Positions 16,967 to 24,563 are shown, counted from the stretch's first letter. The stretch: DNA of 64,000 nucleotides from Seleniivibrio woodruffii (GCF_004339245.1 NZ_SMGG01000004.1:124001-188000); one strand, 5' to 3'. Notes: generated by a model from the sequence alone, not told the origin. Translations and numbers: made by a program.

Positions 16967-17050
16967 AAGCTGACTTTGCTGATAAATAAGGTTATTTTTA
17001 GATTGTTCGATATTTTTACGCTGTTATTTGTAAGCTGACTGTACGACGAC

Positions 17051-17067
17051 TGTAAGGAAACTTTACA
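17051..17067. promoter_or_regulatory. candidate enhancer site for the NtrC-type activator
   Basis: Inverted repeat with six of seven arm positions paired (TGTAAGG / CTTTACA, 3-base centre). It overlaps the 3' end of the kinase gene and lies at enhancer distance from the sigma-54 promoter. Assignment is inference from position. Confidence 0.4.
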
Positions 17068-18439
17068 CTTGGGGTCTTTTAGGAAGCCTTATTACAAACC
17101 TGGCTCCTCTGCTCTGCTTTTCGGCTATGTTAACCGACGCTCCCATTGCATCGGCTATGGTCGCACAGATGGCAAGTCCCAGCCCTGAGCCTGTTGGTTT
17201 GGTGGTGTAGAAGGGCAGCATAACCTTGGCTTTGTCCTCCTCTTTAAATCCGCATCCGTCATCTTCATATTCAATTTTGATGGTTTCCTCTGACTCATCA
17301 AAAGAGCAGAGTATTTTTGATGCACCGGCCTCGGCGGAGTTGTTCAGCAGGATTGTAAATATTTGAGAAACTTTATCTTTATCTGTTACAAGAAGAGGGT
17401 CGCTTTCGGCAGTGAAAACTATTTCCATGCAGCTGAACACCTTGCGGTATGTCTGACCCTTTATGAACTCTATGAGGGCAGAGAGACTGATCTCGTCATA
17501 ACGCAGGTTCACTGGTTTGGAGTAGTCCAGAAACTCGTTCAGGCGGAAGACAAGTCTGTCCGCTTCCCTGCGTATGACTGTAAAATCCTCCTGCCATTGT
17601 GAATTATCTCCTATTTCCGAAGCGACGTTATCAATGATCAGACTGATGGCCATTATGGGGTTTTTCAGTTCATGCGCGAGTCCGGCGGACATGGTTCCCA
17701 GATATGCCAGACGTTCACTGCGGTGCAGTTCCTTCTGCTGTTCGCTTATGCGGTCTATCGAGTCTTTTAGCCTGAAAGAGAGTTTTTCAATAACGTTCTG
17801 CAGGTTCCGTGTCTCTCCTGATGCATATTCGGATATGTTGAATTTATAAGGCAGTTCCAGAACATCCAGATTTGCTATCTGGCGTGAGAGGTCGTTGATC
17901 GGCTTTGTCATGCGTGCGGCGATTGCCACCCCCACAAGTGCGCCCATAATTACCACCGCTATATTTATAAAAAACAGCCCGATGACCTTTCGTGTGATCT
18001 GCCGTATGATGGATTCCCTGTTTATGTAAAAAGTGATCGTTCCCAGCCTGTTATTCCCGGCAGATATCTCCTTGGTCAGAAGGATGGGGCTTATTGTTGC
18101 CGTCAGGCTTTCCGGCCGAACCTTTGCGTCGGTTACATATTCGCCTTCATTCCCGAATACCGCTATGTTGTCAATGTGGGGGATTGCCTGCGAAACGGTC
18201 TCTATCATCGTAAAAAGTGAGTAAATGTCGTCTGTTATGATGGATTCCGCAAGATCGGATGACATTATCTTATATTGTGAGTCAATGTATTTTTCCGCTG
18301 TTGAAAATGACGAAGAGTACTCAAAATAGAAAATAATCACCATGTTGATGATAACTGTGGCGAAAGCAAGCGAGCTGATCAGCAATGCCGTTCGTCTGCT
18401 CAGGCTGTTGGGAATGAGTTTGAAGATAAGTTTTTTCAA
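17063..18439 (-). CDS. membrane sensor histidine kinase
   Basis: 458 residues. A first membrane helix (about 15-40), a periplasmic domain of about 130 residues, a second helix (about 155-180) and HAMP precede the kinase core. HisKA: AGLAHELKNPIMAIS. HATPase_c: NNSAEAG, DDGCGF, PFYTTKPTGSGLGLAI. The start overlaps the stop of the preceding gene by four bases (ATGA), so it is the third gene of the sensory operon. With the PhnD-like protein it resembles the split form of TtrS or the X-S components of AioXSR/ArrXSR systems. Its likely partner is the NtrC-type regulator at 10683. Confidence 0.92.
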   Translation of the reverse strand: MKKLIFKLIPNSLSRRTALLISSLAFATVIINMVIIFYFEYSSSFSTAEKYIDSQYKIMSSDLAESIITDDIYSLFTMIETVSQAIPHIDNIAVFGNEGEYVTDAKVRPESLTATISPILLTKEISAGNNRLGTITFYINRESIIRQITRKVIGLFFINIAVVIMGALVGVAIAARMTKPINDLSRQIANLDVLELPYKFNISEYASGETRNLQNVIEKLSFRLKDSIDRISEQQKELHRSERLAYLGTMSAGLAHELKNPIMAISLIIDNVASEIGDNSQWQEDFTVIRREADRLVFRLNEFLDYSKPVNLRYDEISLSALIEFIKGQTYRKVFSCMEIVFTAESDPLLVTDKDKVSQIFTILLNNSAEAGASKILCSFDESEETIKIEYEDDGCGFKEEDKAKVMLPFYTTKPTGSGLGLAICATIADAMGASVNIAEKQSRGARFVIRLPKRPQV

Positions 18440-19212
18440 AACTCTTCCTCAATGTATTTTTTCAGGCCGTCAATTTTAAGAGCAGAATCCGGTATATGTG
18501 TTATTTTTTTCAGAGAAGAAAATACAGCAAGAGGGCGTTTGAAATCTTCGGGATGGTCCGATCCGTGTATTTTGTCATGTCCGGCATGGTCTGATGTTAC
18601 TATTATCAGGACTGAAGGACTTTTAAGAGCTTTTTTAAAGAGTGCTCCGAGCTGTTCGTCAATGAACCGGAACTCGTCAACGTATTCCTCTGACATCCAG
18701 CCGGAAACGGGGCCTTCGGTATCCAATCCGCTTATATGAAGAAATATGAACTGCTTTTTTGATGTATCAAGGACTTCCGCAGTCTTTTCAACAGCGTCAT
18801 CCTTTGCAAATATTTCCGTATCAGTGGATGAGTTTTTAAGGTAGCCCAGCTTCTGCTTGCTGTATATAAGACAGGTTTCGTATCCCCTGCCTTTTGCTGC
18901 GGAAAGCAGGGTTGGCTTACTGACCCTGGGCTCCCCGACCTGCCAGGCGTTGTCTGTTTTTCCGTTCTCCAGAGGCTGCAGGCCTGTCAGCATCACAGTG
19001 TGGGATATAAGCGTTTTCGGAGGGTTTGAGCTTGTTGCAAAAGGGCTGTAAGCTCCGTTTTCTGCCAGATACATTATATTAGGAGAGTTTTCCTTTGAAA
19101 CTGCGTCAGGGTGCAGTGCGTCAACGGACACCAGCAGAATTGTTTTGTAGTCTGCGGCCTGGCAGAGAGGTGTCAGAAGGAGCAGAGCTGTCAGAAAAAT
19201 AAGTCCTTTCAT
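18436..19212 (-). CDS. exported alkaline-phosphatase-superfamily protein
   Basis: 258 residues with Sec signal MKGLIFLTALLLLTPLCQA. The mature part shows the alkaline phosphatase/sulfatase fold: LLVSVDALHPDAV (metal Asp), SNPPKTLISHTVMLTG (nucleophile Thr/Ser), FLHISGLDTEGP, and VTSDHAGHD with HGSDHPED (metal ligands). It overlaps the genes on both sides by four bases. Enzymes of this fold hydrolyse phosphate, sulfate or phosphonate esters in the periplasm. Placement between a PhnD-like binding protein and a kinase suggests a role in sensing, or in releasing the sensed anion; no such role is established. Confidence 0.8.
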   Translation of the reverse strand: MKGLIFLTALLLLTPLCQAADYKTILLVSVDALHPDAVSKENSPNIMYLAENGAYSPFATSSNPPKTLISHTVMLTGLQPLENGKTDNAWQVGEPRVSKPTLLSAAKGRGYETCLIYSKQKLGYLKNSSTDTEIFAKDDAVEKTAEVLDTSKKQFIFLHISGLDTEGPVSGWMSEEYVDEFRFIDEQLGALFKKALKSPSVLIIVTSDHAGHDKIHGSDHPEDFKRPLAVFSSLKKITHIPDSALKIDGLKKYIEEEF

Positions 19213-20063
19213 TGCATAATGCCTGAGTAGAAGCGGTCAATTTCAGCCTTCATATCCGATATTACTTTATAGTCGCTTACGCTGGCATTCACAAATCTGT
19301 CAACGTGCAGTTTTTTCAGAATTTCGGCACCTTTAGGGTCTTTGTGCATATTCAGCATCAGATTCTTGATGTTTTCATATGTCAAAGTGTTCATGCCGGA
19401 GGCCGCAACAAAAGGAGGAGATATCATTTCCGGAGACTTATGGATCACTCTGATATTTTTTACCGCCTGCGGATCTTTCTTTCTTATTATCTCAAAGATA
19501 AGGCTGTCAACAGCCGCCGCCTGAACCACACCTTTGTTTACCAGATAGATGGATTTATCATGGCTCTTTGTGTAGTATATTTTCTTGTAGACCTTTTCAG
19601 GAGCCTGCTTGAAAGTGCGTATTGTCAGGAATGCGGGATATAGGGTTCCGCTGTTTGAAAGTCTGTCGGTGAATGCGAATGTTTTCCCCTTGAGGTCTTT
19701 AACTTCATTGATTCCGTATGCCGTATTGGCAATTATGAATGACTGATATGAGTGTTTTCCATTCATCTCGGGAACGGCCAGAACTCTTATTTTTGCATTG
19801 TTGAGATAGGGCAGTGCGCCTGTGCAGACTGAAGCAAAATCCACCTCATTTTCTGCTATCATGCGGTTCATTTCATCGTAATCTCTCTTTATGACAGGGG
19901 TTATTGTTTTATTCAGTTTGCCCGCCAGATAGTCGTTCAGCTCTCTGTAAAGGTTGAGTGATTCCTCCGGCGAGACTATGGATGCGATGCCGAATCTGAG
20001 CTGTTCGGCGTTAACGGTCAGAGATATAAAAAGACAGATGATGAGAGCTACCGTTTTTAACAT
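19209..20063 (-). CDS. PhnD/AioX-like periplasmic binding protein
   Basis: 284 residues from ATG 20063; a start at 20129 is rejected since MLKTVALIICLFISLTVNAEQ is a Sec signal. Mature sequence starts with LRFGIASIVSPEESLNLYRELNDYLAGKL and has FASVCTGALPYL, DLKGKTFAFTDRLSNSGTLYP and SKSHDKSIYLV-type blocks, the PhnD (type 2 periplasmic binding) fold. Such proteins either feed ABC importers or act as extracellular sensors with a kinase, as in TtrS (fused), AioX and ArrX. No ABC genes are nearby and it overlaps a gene leading to a kinase, so the sensing role is favoured. Confidence 0.85.
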   Translation of the reverse strand: MLKTVALIICLFISLTVNAEQLRFGIASIVSPEESLNLYRELNDYLAGKLNKTITPVIKRDYDEMNRMIAENEVDFASVCTGALPYLNNAKIRVLAVPEMNGKHSYQSFIIANTAYGINEVKDLKGKTFAFTDRLSNSGTLYPAFLTIRTFKQAPEKVYKKIYYTKSHDKSIYLVNKGVVQAAAVDSLIFEIIRKKDPQAVKNIRVIHKSPEMISPPFVAASGMNTLTYENIKNLMLNMHKDPKGAEILKKLHVDRFVNASVSDYKVISDMKAEIDRFYSGIMQ

Positions 20064-20179
20064 GCCGCTGTTCTCCCTTCCGTTTGTGTCAGTTATTTTT
20101 GAAATAGCAGAAATACTTTCAACATACAAGTATTACATGATTTTATTCAGTGGTGTTTGCCTTTTTGGCTCTGATGTGA

Positions 20180-20207
20180 CTTTTAAGCTGCCAATGCGGC
20201 AGTGAGC
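20180..20207 (-). repeat. solo degenerate type I-F CRISPR repeat
   Basis: On the minus strand GCTCACTGCCGCATTGGCAG then CTTAAAAG: five mismatches in 28 to the array repeat, but the stem CTGCC/GGCAG cleaved by Csy4 is intact. Only one repeat exists here. It is preceded by a copy of the array leader and followed after 116 bases by the start codon of the PhnD-like gene. Confidence 0.85.
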
Positions 20208-20282
20208 TGGAAGTATCTATCAGATACTGTTGAGTAATAAAATAAATATTGTTTTTACTGCAAACCTCCTTTTTTATTGTCT
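20208..20282 (-). promoter_or_regulatory. second copy of the CRISPR leader
   Basis: Aligns end to end with 8479-8555, including 31 identical bases (20226-20256 = 8498-8528) and a shared TTTTTTATTG end. It has the same orientation as the first leader, 11,728 bp away. A promoter in it would read through the solo repeat into the sensory operon. Confidence 0.8.
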
Positions 20283-20334
20283 TTTTCCAGTGCTGGAAAG
20301 GAAAGCATAGAGTGACTAATAGATGACTTAAACG

Positions 20335-20367
20335 CAAAAAAGCCCAGCCTGAGCTGAGCTTTTTTTC
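20335..20367. terminator. original terminator of the tRNA-Leu gene, now detached
   Basis: Stem AAGCCCAGC/GCTGAGCTT (one mismatch), 4-base loop, T runs on both strands. It lies just beyond the 3' tRNA fragment, so before the insertion it would have terminated the tRNA-Leu transcript on the minus strand. Confidence 0.7.
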
Positions 20368-20371
20368 CGTA

Positions 20372-20427
20372 ATGCCGAGAGGGGGACTCGAACCCCCACA
20401 GGCTTTGACGCCCACAGGATCCTTAGT
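20372..20427 (-). repeat. attachment-site repeat (left): 3' fragment of tRNA-Leu
   Basis: 56 bases identical to 21628-21683, covering the tRNA-Leu 3' end, T arm, variable arm, 3' anticodon stem and anticodon loop. The match ends just past the anticodon loop. This is the usual footprint of site-specific integration into a tRNA gene. Confidence 0.9.
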
Positions 20428-20507
20428 TAAGAGTAATTCTTTAGGTATTAATGAGTTGCAAAAAATAGTGTAGTCACAGCTCTATATTTATCAGTTATTT
20501 AATGTAG

Positions 20508-21461
20508 TCATTTGGTATTTTTGTATAGCACAATATTTTTGAATGCCTCGACATCACTAACGTATTCGCTTCGATGTATCATAGCGTGACAATTGGGGCA
20601 TAAAACACTGAAGTCTTTTTTAGGGTCCATTAGTATTTTTGATTCTATAGATGATATAGGTCTAAGATGATGAGCTTCGATATAATTAGCGCCTATTGGT
20701 CCATATATTTCACCCATGTCCACATCGCAAGCTTGGCATTTATAGCCATGACTCTTTTTTGCAGCGTTAGATAATGCTGTGTTGCGTTCGATTCTTCTAT
20801 GTAGCCTTATTTTGGTTGGATCTTCAAAGAATTTGCTATTAACACCACTCACTTCATCTTGTGTTACAGATGCAAGTAACATGACGTCACTTGCAGATAG
20901 ATAGTTATAAATCTTAAGCATCTTTCTGAGATCATCAATTAAGATTTGTTCATCAGGGATATTATAGGCTGAGTAATAAACAGATATTATTGAGGCTGTT
21001 CCATATAAATCATTATTACTATTTTCTTTGCTGTGTTTAAGGTCGATCGGTCCTTTTTTATAGTCATTTGCTAATGAACCTAATTGCGCTAAATAATCAA
21101 TTGCTTTTGCTTTTAACGCGTCTTTAGTTTTTGCTCTATATTCTTCCTTAAAAACTGTAACACCTTGATTTAAAGATAAATAGAAACCTGAAAAATCCTC
21201 TGAAAAAAGATAGACTGGATAATAGCCACATTGAACAGTATTCGTTATTAACTTATCAAAAACTGCAATCCAAGGTGATTTTGACCAGTTTCCTTTGCCA
21301 ACGCTACCTTGTATTATGTATCTGTCGTCATTTACGATGTCCATAATAATTGCTGGAATATTATGTCTTACATAATTGCCAAAGTTGTTGTTGCTGAAAG
21401 ATGTATGACGTGACTTAGGATACTGTTTGAGAATATATTGCAAAGCTGTTTGTAAACTCAT
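20508..21461 (-). CDS. MrcB-N (DUF3578)/HNH endonuclease, putative defence nuclease
   Basis: 317 residues. Residues 1 to about 180 (YILKQYPKSRH, IQGSVGKGNWSKSPWIAVFD, GYYPVYLFSEDFSGFYLSLN) match the DUF3578 domain that recognises modified DNA at the N-terminus of McrB-type proteins. The C-terminus is an HNH nuclease: YKCQACDVDM, YIEAHHLRPIS and LCPNCHAMIH carry the zinc cysteines and catalytic His pair. This pairing is found in modification-dependent (type IV-like) restriction enzymes. GGAG stands six bases before the ATG. A/T-rich codon use differs sharply from the neighbours, fitting recent gain. Confidence 0.85.
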   Translation of the reverse strand: MSLQTALQYILKQYPKSRHTSFSNNNFGNYVRHNIPAIIMDIVNDDRYIIQGSVGKGNWSKSPWIAVFDKLITNTVQCGYYPVYLFSEDFSGFYLSLNQGVTVFKEEYRAKTKDALKAKAIDYLAQLGSLANDYKKGPIDLKHSKENSNNDLYGTASIISVYYSAYNIPDEQILIDDLRKMLKIYNYLSASDVMLLASVTQDEVSGVNSKFFEDPTKIRLHRRIERNTALSNAAKKSHGYKCQACDVDMGEIYGPIGANYIEAHHLRPISSIESKILMDPKKDFSVLCPNCHAMIHRSEYVSDVEAFKNIVLYKNTK

Positions 21462-21586
21462 ATCAACTCCGTGTATTTTATGAATTTACACACATACTAT
21501 GCTTTTTTGGGAATAAAGCAATTCTGTTGAGCAAAGTGACCACGTGATTAAAAAATGTAGTCATTTTTAATATTAATTAGTGCACG

Positions 21587-21619
21587 AAAAAAGGCTTTAG
21601 GTTTTTGACCTAAAGCCTT
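21587..21619 (-). terminator. element-borne terminator downstream of tRNA-Leu
   Basis: Perfect 12-bp stem AAGGCTTTAGGT/ACCTAAAGCCTT with a 5-base loop and a T run on the minus strand. It lies inside the inserted element, 10 bases after the tRNA 3' end, replacing the detached terminator at 20335-20367. Confidence 0.85.
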
Positions 21620-21627
21620 GATATTTC

Positions 21628-21683
21628 ATGCCGAGAGGGGGACTCGAACCCCCACAGGCTTTGACGCCCACAGGATCCTTAGT
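21628..21683 (-). repeat. attachment-site repeat (right), inside intact tRNA-Leu
   Basis: Identical 56-base partner of 20372-20427. It continues into the 5' half of the tRNA, so this end preserves the functional gene. Confidence 0.9.
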
Positions 21684-21716
21684 CCTGCGTGTCTACCAGT
21701 TCCACCACCTCGGCCT
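21629..21716 (-). tRNA. tRNA-Leu (AAG)
   Basis: The minus strand folds as a class II tRNA. Acceptor GCCGAGG pairs with TCTCGGC (one G-T), followed by discriminator A; no CCA is encoded. The D arm has GGTAGAC, the anticodon stem CAGGA/TCCTG encloses loop CTAAGGA with anticodon AAG, a long variable arm follows, and the T arm is GGGGGTTCGAGTCCCCC. It is the integration target of the 1,256-bp element and lies about 155 bases before thrS on the other strand. Confidence 0.93.
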
Positions 21717-21872
21717 TGCGAGAAACAGAAATTACATGAACGCCAAATAAATGTCAAGAAACTTTTTTCACTTTTTTTATTTTTATACTTTATTATATTC
21801 TTCGCTAATATGTTGACAAAAAAAGCGATAATAATTATACTTTATCGCTCAAATACCCATAGGGAGACCATT

Positions 21873-23786
21873 ATGAATATATTTCTTCCCGATGGCGCAA
21901 AGCTCGAACTCGAAGCCGGTGCAACCGCTTTCGATGTGGCGAACACCATCAGCAAAGGACTGGCGAAAAACGCTCTCGCCGCAGAAGTTAACGGCAAACT
22001 TGCAGATATATACGCCCCCGTCGGCGATAATGATAAAGTCAGGATCATAACGGAAAAGGACACGGAAGCTCTGGAGATTCTCCGTCACTCAACAGCGCAT
22101 CTTATGGCGCAGGCGGTTCAAAGGCTTTTCAAAGAAGCCAAAGTGACCATTGGCCCCGTTATCAAAGACGGCTTTTACTATGACTTCGATATGGGCGACA
22201 AAAAATTCACCCCCGAAGACCTTGAGGCCATCGAAAAAGAGATGGCGAAAATATCCGCCGAGGCTCTTCCCTGCCGCCGCCGTGAGGTGACAACAGCGGA
22301 AGCCAGAAAAGAGTTTGCAAACGAGAGCTACAAGCTCGAACTGCTCGACATCATCGGCGAAGACAGCGTATCGCTTTACACTCAGGGTGATTTCACCGAT
22401 CTCTGCCGTGGCCCCCATCTGGACAACACCAAGCGCATAAAGCACTATAAGCTGCTTTCTGTTGCAGGTGCGTACTGGAGAGGCGACGAGAACAACAAGA
22501 TGCTTCAGCGTATCTACGGTACTTGCTGGTTCAAAAAAGAGGAGCTTGACGCTTATCTGAACATGCTGGAAGAGGCCAAGAAGCGTGACCACCGCAAGCT
22601 GGGCAAACAGCTGAAACTCTTCACCATTGAGGACGAGGTCGGCGCAGGTTTCCCCATCTATCTTCCCCGTGGCGGCGCACTGCGTGCCACCCTTGAGGAG
22701 TTTGAGCGCAAAGAGCACCTTAAACGCGGATACGAGATCGTATACGGCCCCCAGATTCTGAAGCAGGATCTCTGGAAACTCTCCGGCCACTACGATAACT
22801 ACCGTGAGAACATGTATTTTACATCCATCGACGATGTGGCGTTCGGCGTTAAGCCCATGAACTGCCTGTCGCACATGATGGTTTTCAAATCTGAGATGAG
22901 AAGCTACCGTGATCTTCCTCAGAGATATTTTGAGCTGGGAACCGTACACCGCCATGAGAAATCCGGCGTTCTTCACGGTCTGATGCGTGTGCGTGCGTTC
23001 ACACAGGACGACGCCCACATCCTCTGCACCCCTGAGCAGCTGAACGACGAGATCATCGCCATCATCGACTTTGTCAACGATGTAATGACCATCTTCGGTT
23101 TCGAGTTCCAGATCGAGGTTTCAACCCGTCCGGAAAAATTCATCGGCTCCGAGGACAACTGGGAGAAAGCCACTGAGGCTCTCTTCAATGCTCTGAAAGT
23201 TAAAGAACTTCCCTATGAGATAAACGAGGGCGACGGCGCCTTCTACGGGCCGAAGATTGATATCAAGCTGAAAGATGCCATCGGCCGTTTCTGGCAGTGC
23301 GCGACAATTCAGGTGGATTTCAACCTGCCCGAGCGTTTCGACCTGAACTACATAGGCGAAGACGGCCATAAGCACAGACCCGTTATGCTCCACAGGGTTA
23401 TTCTGGGTTCTGTGGACAGATTCATAGGCGTTCTGACAGAACACTTTGCGGGTAATTTCCCCTTCTGGATATCACCCGTTCAGGTGAGAGTGATAAATAT
23501 TACCGATGCACATCTTGACTACTGCAAGTCACTTGTGGCAAAATTGAAGGCTGAAGGCTTCAGGGTCGATTCCGACTTCCGCAACGAGAAGGTCGGCTTC
23601 AAGATCCGTGAGGCGCAGCTCGAAAAGATACCTCACATGATAATCATCGGTCAGAAAGAGGTTGATGAGAATCTGGTTTCAGTACGACTTCGCAGTGGCG
23701 AAACTAAAAATGAGCTTGCTTTTTCTGACTACATTAGTGTATTAAAAGAGCTTGACCAAAATAAGACATTAAACCTCTGGAGGTGA
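21873..23786 (+). CDS. thrS: threonine-tRNA ligase
   Basis: 637 residues from ATG 21873 with GGGAGA eight bases upstream; a longer frame reading through the tRNA is an artefact. Domains in order: TGS ([23 protein letters not shown]), the editing domain with [11 protein letters not shown] and the zinc-type DLCRGPHL, the class II catalytic core (motif 2 [20 protein letters not shown], motif 3 near [15 protein letters not shown]) and the anticodon-binding domain ([14 protein letters not shown]). It charges tRNA-Thr and clears Ser-tRNA-Thr. It begins the thrS-infC-rpmI-rplT-pheST run. Confidence 0.98.
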   Translation: MNIFLPDGAKLELEAGATAFDVANTISKGLAKNALAAEVNGKLADIYAPVGDNDKVRIITEKDTEALEILRHSTAHLMAQAVQRLFKEAKVTIGPVIKDGFYYDFDMGDKKFTPEDLEAIEKEMAKISAEALPCRRREVTTAEARKEFANESYKLELLDIIGEDSVSLYTQGDFTDLCRGPHLDNTKRIKHYKLLSVAGAYWRGDENNKMLQRIYGTCWFKKEELDAYLNMLEEAKKRDHRKLGKQLKLFTIEDEVGAGFPIYLPRGGALRATLEEFERKEHLKRGYEIVYGPQILKQDLWKLSGHYDNYRENMYFTSIDDVAFGVKPMNCLSHMMVFKSEMRSYRDLPQRYFELGTVHRHEKSGVLHGLMRVRAFTQDDAHILCTPEQLNDEIIAIIDFVNDVMTIFGFEFQIEVSTRPEKFIGSEDNWEKATEALFNALKVKELPYEINEGDGAFYGPKIDIKLKDAIGRFWQCATIQVDFNLPERFDLNYIGEDGHKHRPVMLHRVILGSVDRFIGVLTEHFAGNFPFWISPVQVRVINITDAHLDYCKSLVAKLKAEGFRVDSDFRNEKVGFKIREAQLEKIPHMIIIGQKEVDENLVSVRLRSGETKNELAFSDYISVLKELDQNKTLNLWR

Positions 23787-23789
23787 TAT

Positions 23790-24347
23790 ATAAAGGTCGG
23801 TGGCAAATTCGGTCCCGTAGCGGACAAAGAACGGATTAACGAAGCTATTCCCCATAAAGAGGTAAGGCTTGTTTTGGATGATGGCACACAGTTTGGTGTG
23901 TGCACAATTGACGAGGCTCTCAAGCAGGCTGAAAAAGCCGGAATGGATCTCGTTGAAGTTGCCCCCACGGCAAAACCCCCTGTCTGCCGTGTCATGGACT
24001 ACGGCAAGTTCAAGTTTGAAAAAGAGAAAAAGGACAGGGAAGCCAGAAAGAAGCAACGCCAGAATCAGGTGGATACTAAGGAAGTAAAATTCCGCCCGAA
24101 AATCGAGGAACACGACTATAACGTCAAGCTGAAGGCCGTTAGAAAGTTCCTTGAAGCCGGAGACAAGGTCAAAGTTGTCCTTCGATACAGAGGACGCGAG
24201 ATGATGTTTCAGGAAGCGGGAATGGAATTACTTAATAAAGTCAAGGCAGACGTCGCAGACGTTGGTGTCGTTGACCAGAAACCAGAGATGATGGGTAAAC
24301 AGCAAATCATGATGATTTCACCTACTGCATCTCCGGCTGGAAACTAA
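23790..24347 (+). CDS. infC: translation initiation factor IF-3, AUA start
   Basis: 185 residues. Homology extends upstream of any ATG, GTG or TTG: VADKERINEAIPHKEVRLVLDDG is the conserved IF-3 N-terminus, and the first usual start in frame (TTG 23874) would delete it. The only start-like codon in place is ATA at 23790, six bases after GGAGG at 23779-23783 within the thrS stop. IF-3 genes of many bacteria use AUU, AUC or AUA, which lets IF-3 repress its own translation. The C-terminal domain has VKLKAVRKFLEAGDKVKVVLRYRGRE. IF-3 keeps 30S subunits free and proofreads the initiator tRNA. Confidence 0.93.
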   Translation: MKVGGKFGPVADKERINEAIPHKEVRLVLDDGTQFGVCTIDEALKQAEKAGMDLVEVAPTAKPPVCRVMDYGKFKFEKEKKDREARKKQRQNQVDTKEVKFRPKIEEHDYNVKLKAVRKFLEAGDKVKVVLRYRGREMMFQEAGMELLNKVKADVADVGVVDQKPEMMGKQQIMMISPTASPAGN

Positions 24348-24365
24348 TTTAAAGGAGTTTTCGAA

Positions 24366-24563
24366 ATGCCGAAAATGAAGACCCACAAGGGCGCCGCAAA
24401 AAGGTTTAAAGTTACCGGAAGCGGCAAAGTAACAGCAAAGAAGAGTGGTCTGAGACACATTCTCACTAAAAAGACCACAAAACGCAAACGCTCACTGCGC
24501 CAGACAACCGTCCTTCAAGGAAAGGATGCGCAGAACGTAAAAGTTTTGCTGCCCTATCTGTAA
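24366..24563 (+). CDS. rpmI: 50S ribosomal protein L35
   Basis: 65 residues, [20 protein letters not shown] and [16 protein letters not shown] are diagnostic of bL35. GGAG lies 9 bases before the ATG. It follows infC by 18 bases and precedes rplT, the standard infC-rpmI-rplT order, where L20 usually represses the operon. Confidence 0.97.
   Translation: MPKMKTHKGAAKRFKVTGSGKVTAKKSGLRHILTKKTTKRKRSLRQTTVLQGKDAQNVKVLLPYL

Larger units (their letters stand above)
20372..21683. mobile_element. 1,256-bp integrase-less element in tRNA-Leu carrying one nuclease gene
   Basis: The two 56-bp direct repeats are exactly 1,256 bases apart, and the copy at the right belongs to a complete tRNA. Between them is a single AT-rich gene for an MrcB-N/HNH protein and nothing resembling an integrase or excisionase. 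The octamer TGTAGTCA occurs at 20469-20476, 20503-20510 and 21556-21563, twice within the longer shared AATGTAGTCATTT; these could be arm-type integrase sites. The element also supplies a new terminator (21587-21619) to the tRNA. It is either a remnant or a satellite moved in trans. Confidence 0.75.

Noticed and set aside
7909-20282. Type I-F3 CRISPR-associated Tn7-like transposon
   Set aside because: No tnsA, tnsB, tnsC, tniQ or Tn7-type end repeats are visible between or near the two CRISPR parts.
21618-21872. Extension of thrS upstream through the tRNA-Leu gene
   Set aside because: It runs antisense through the tRNA and adds no conserved residues; ATG 21873 has a ribosome binding site.
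22089-23018. 309-residue minus-strand frame inside thrS
   Set aside because: Antisense shadow of a clear synthetase gene; no family resemblance and no ribosome binding site.
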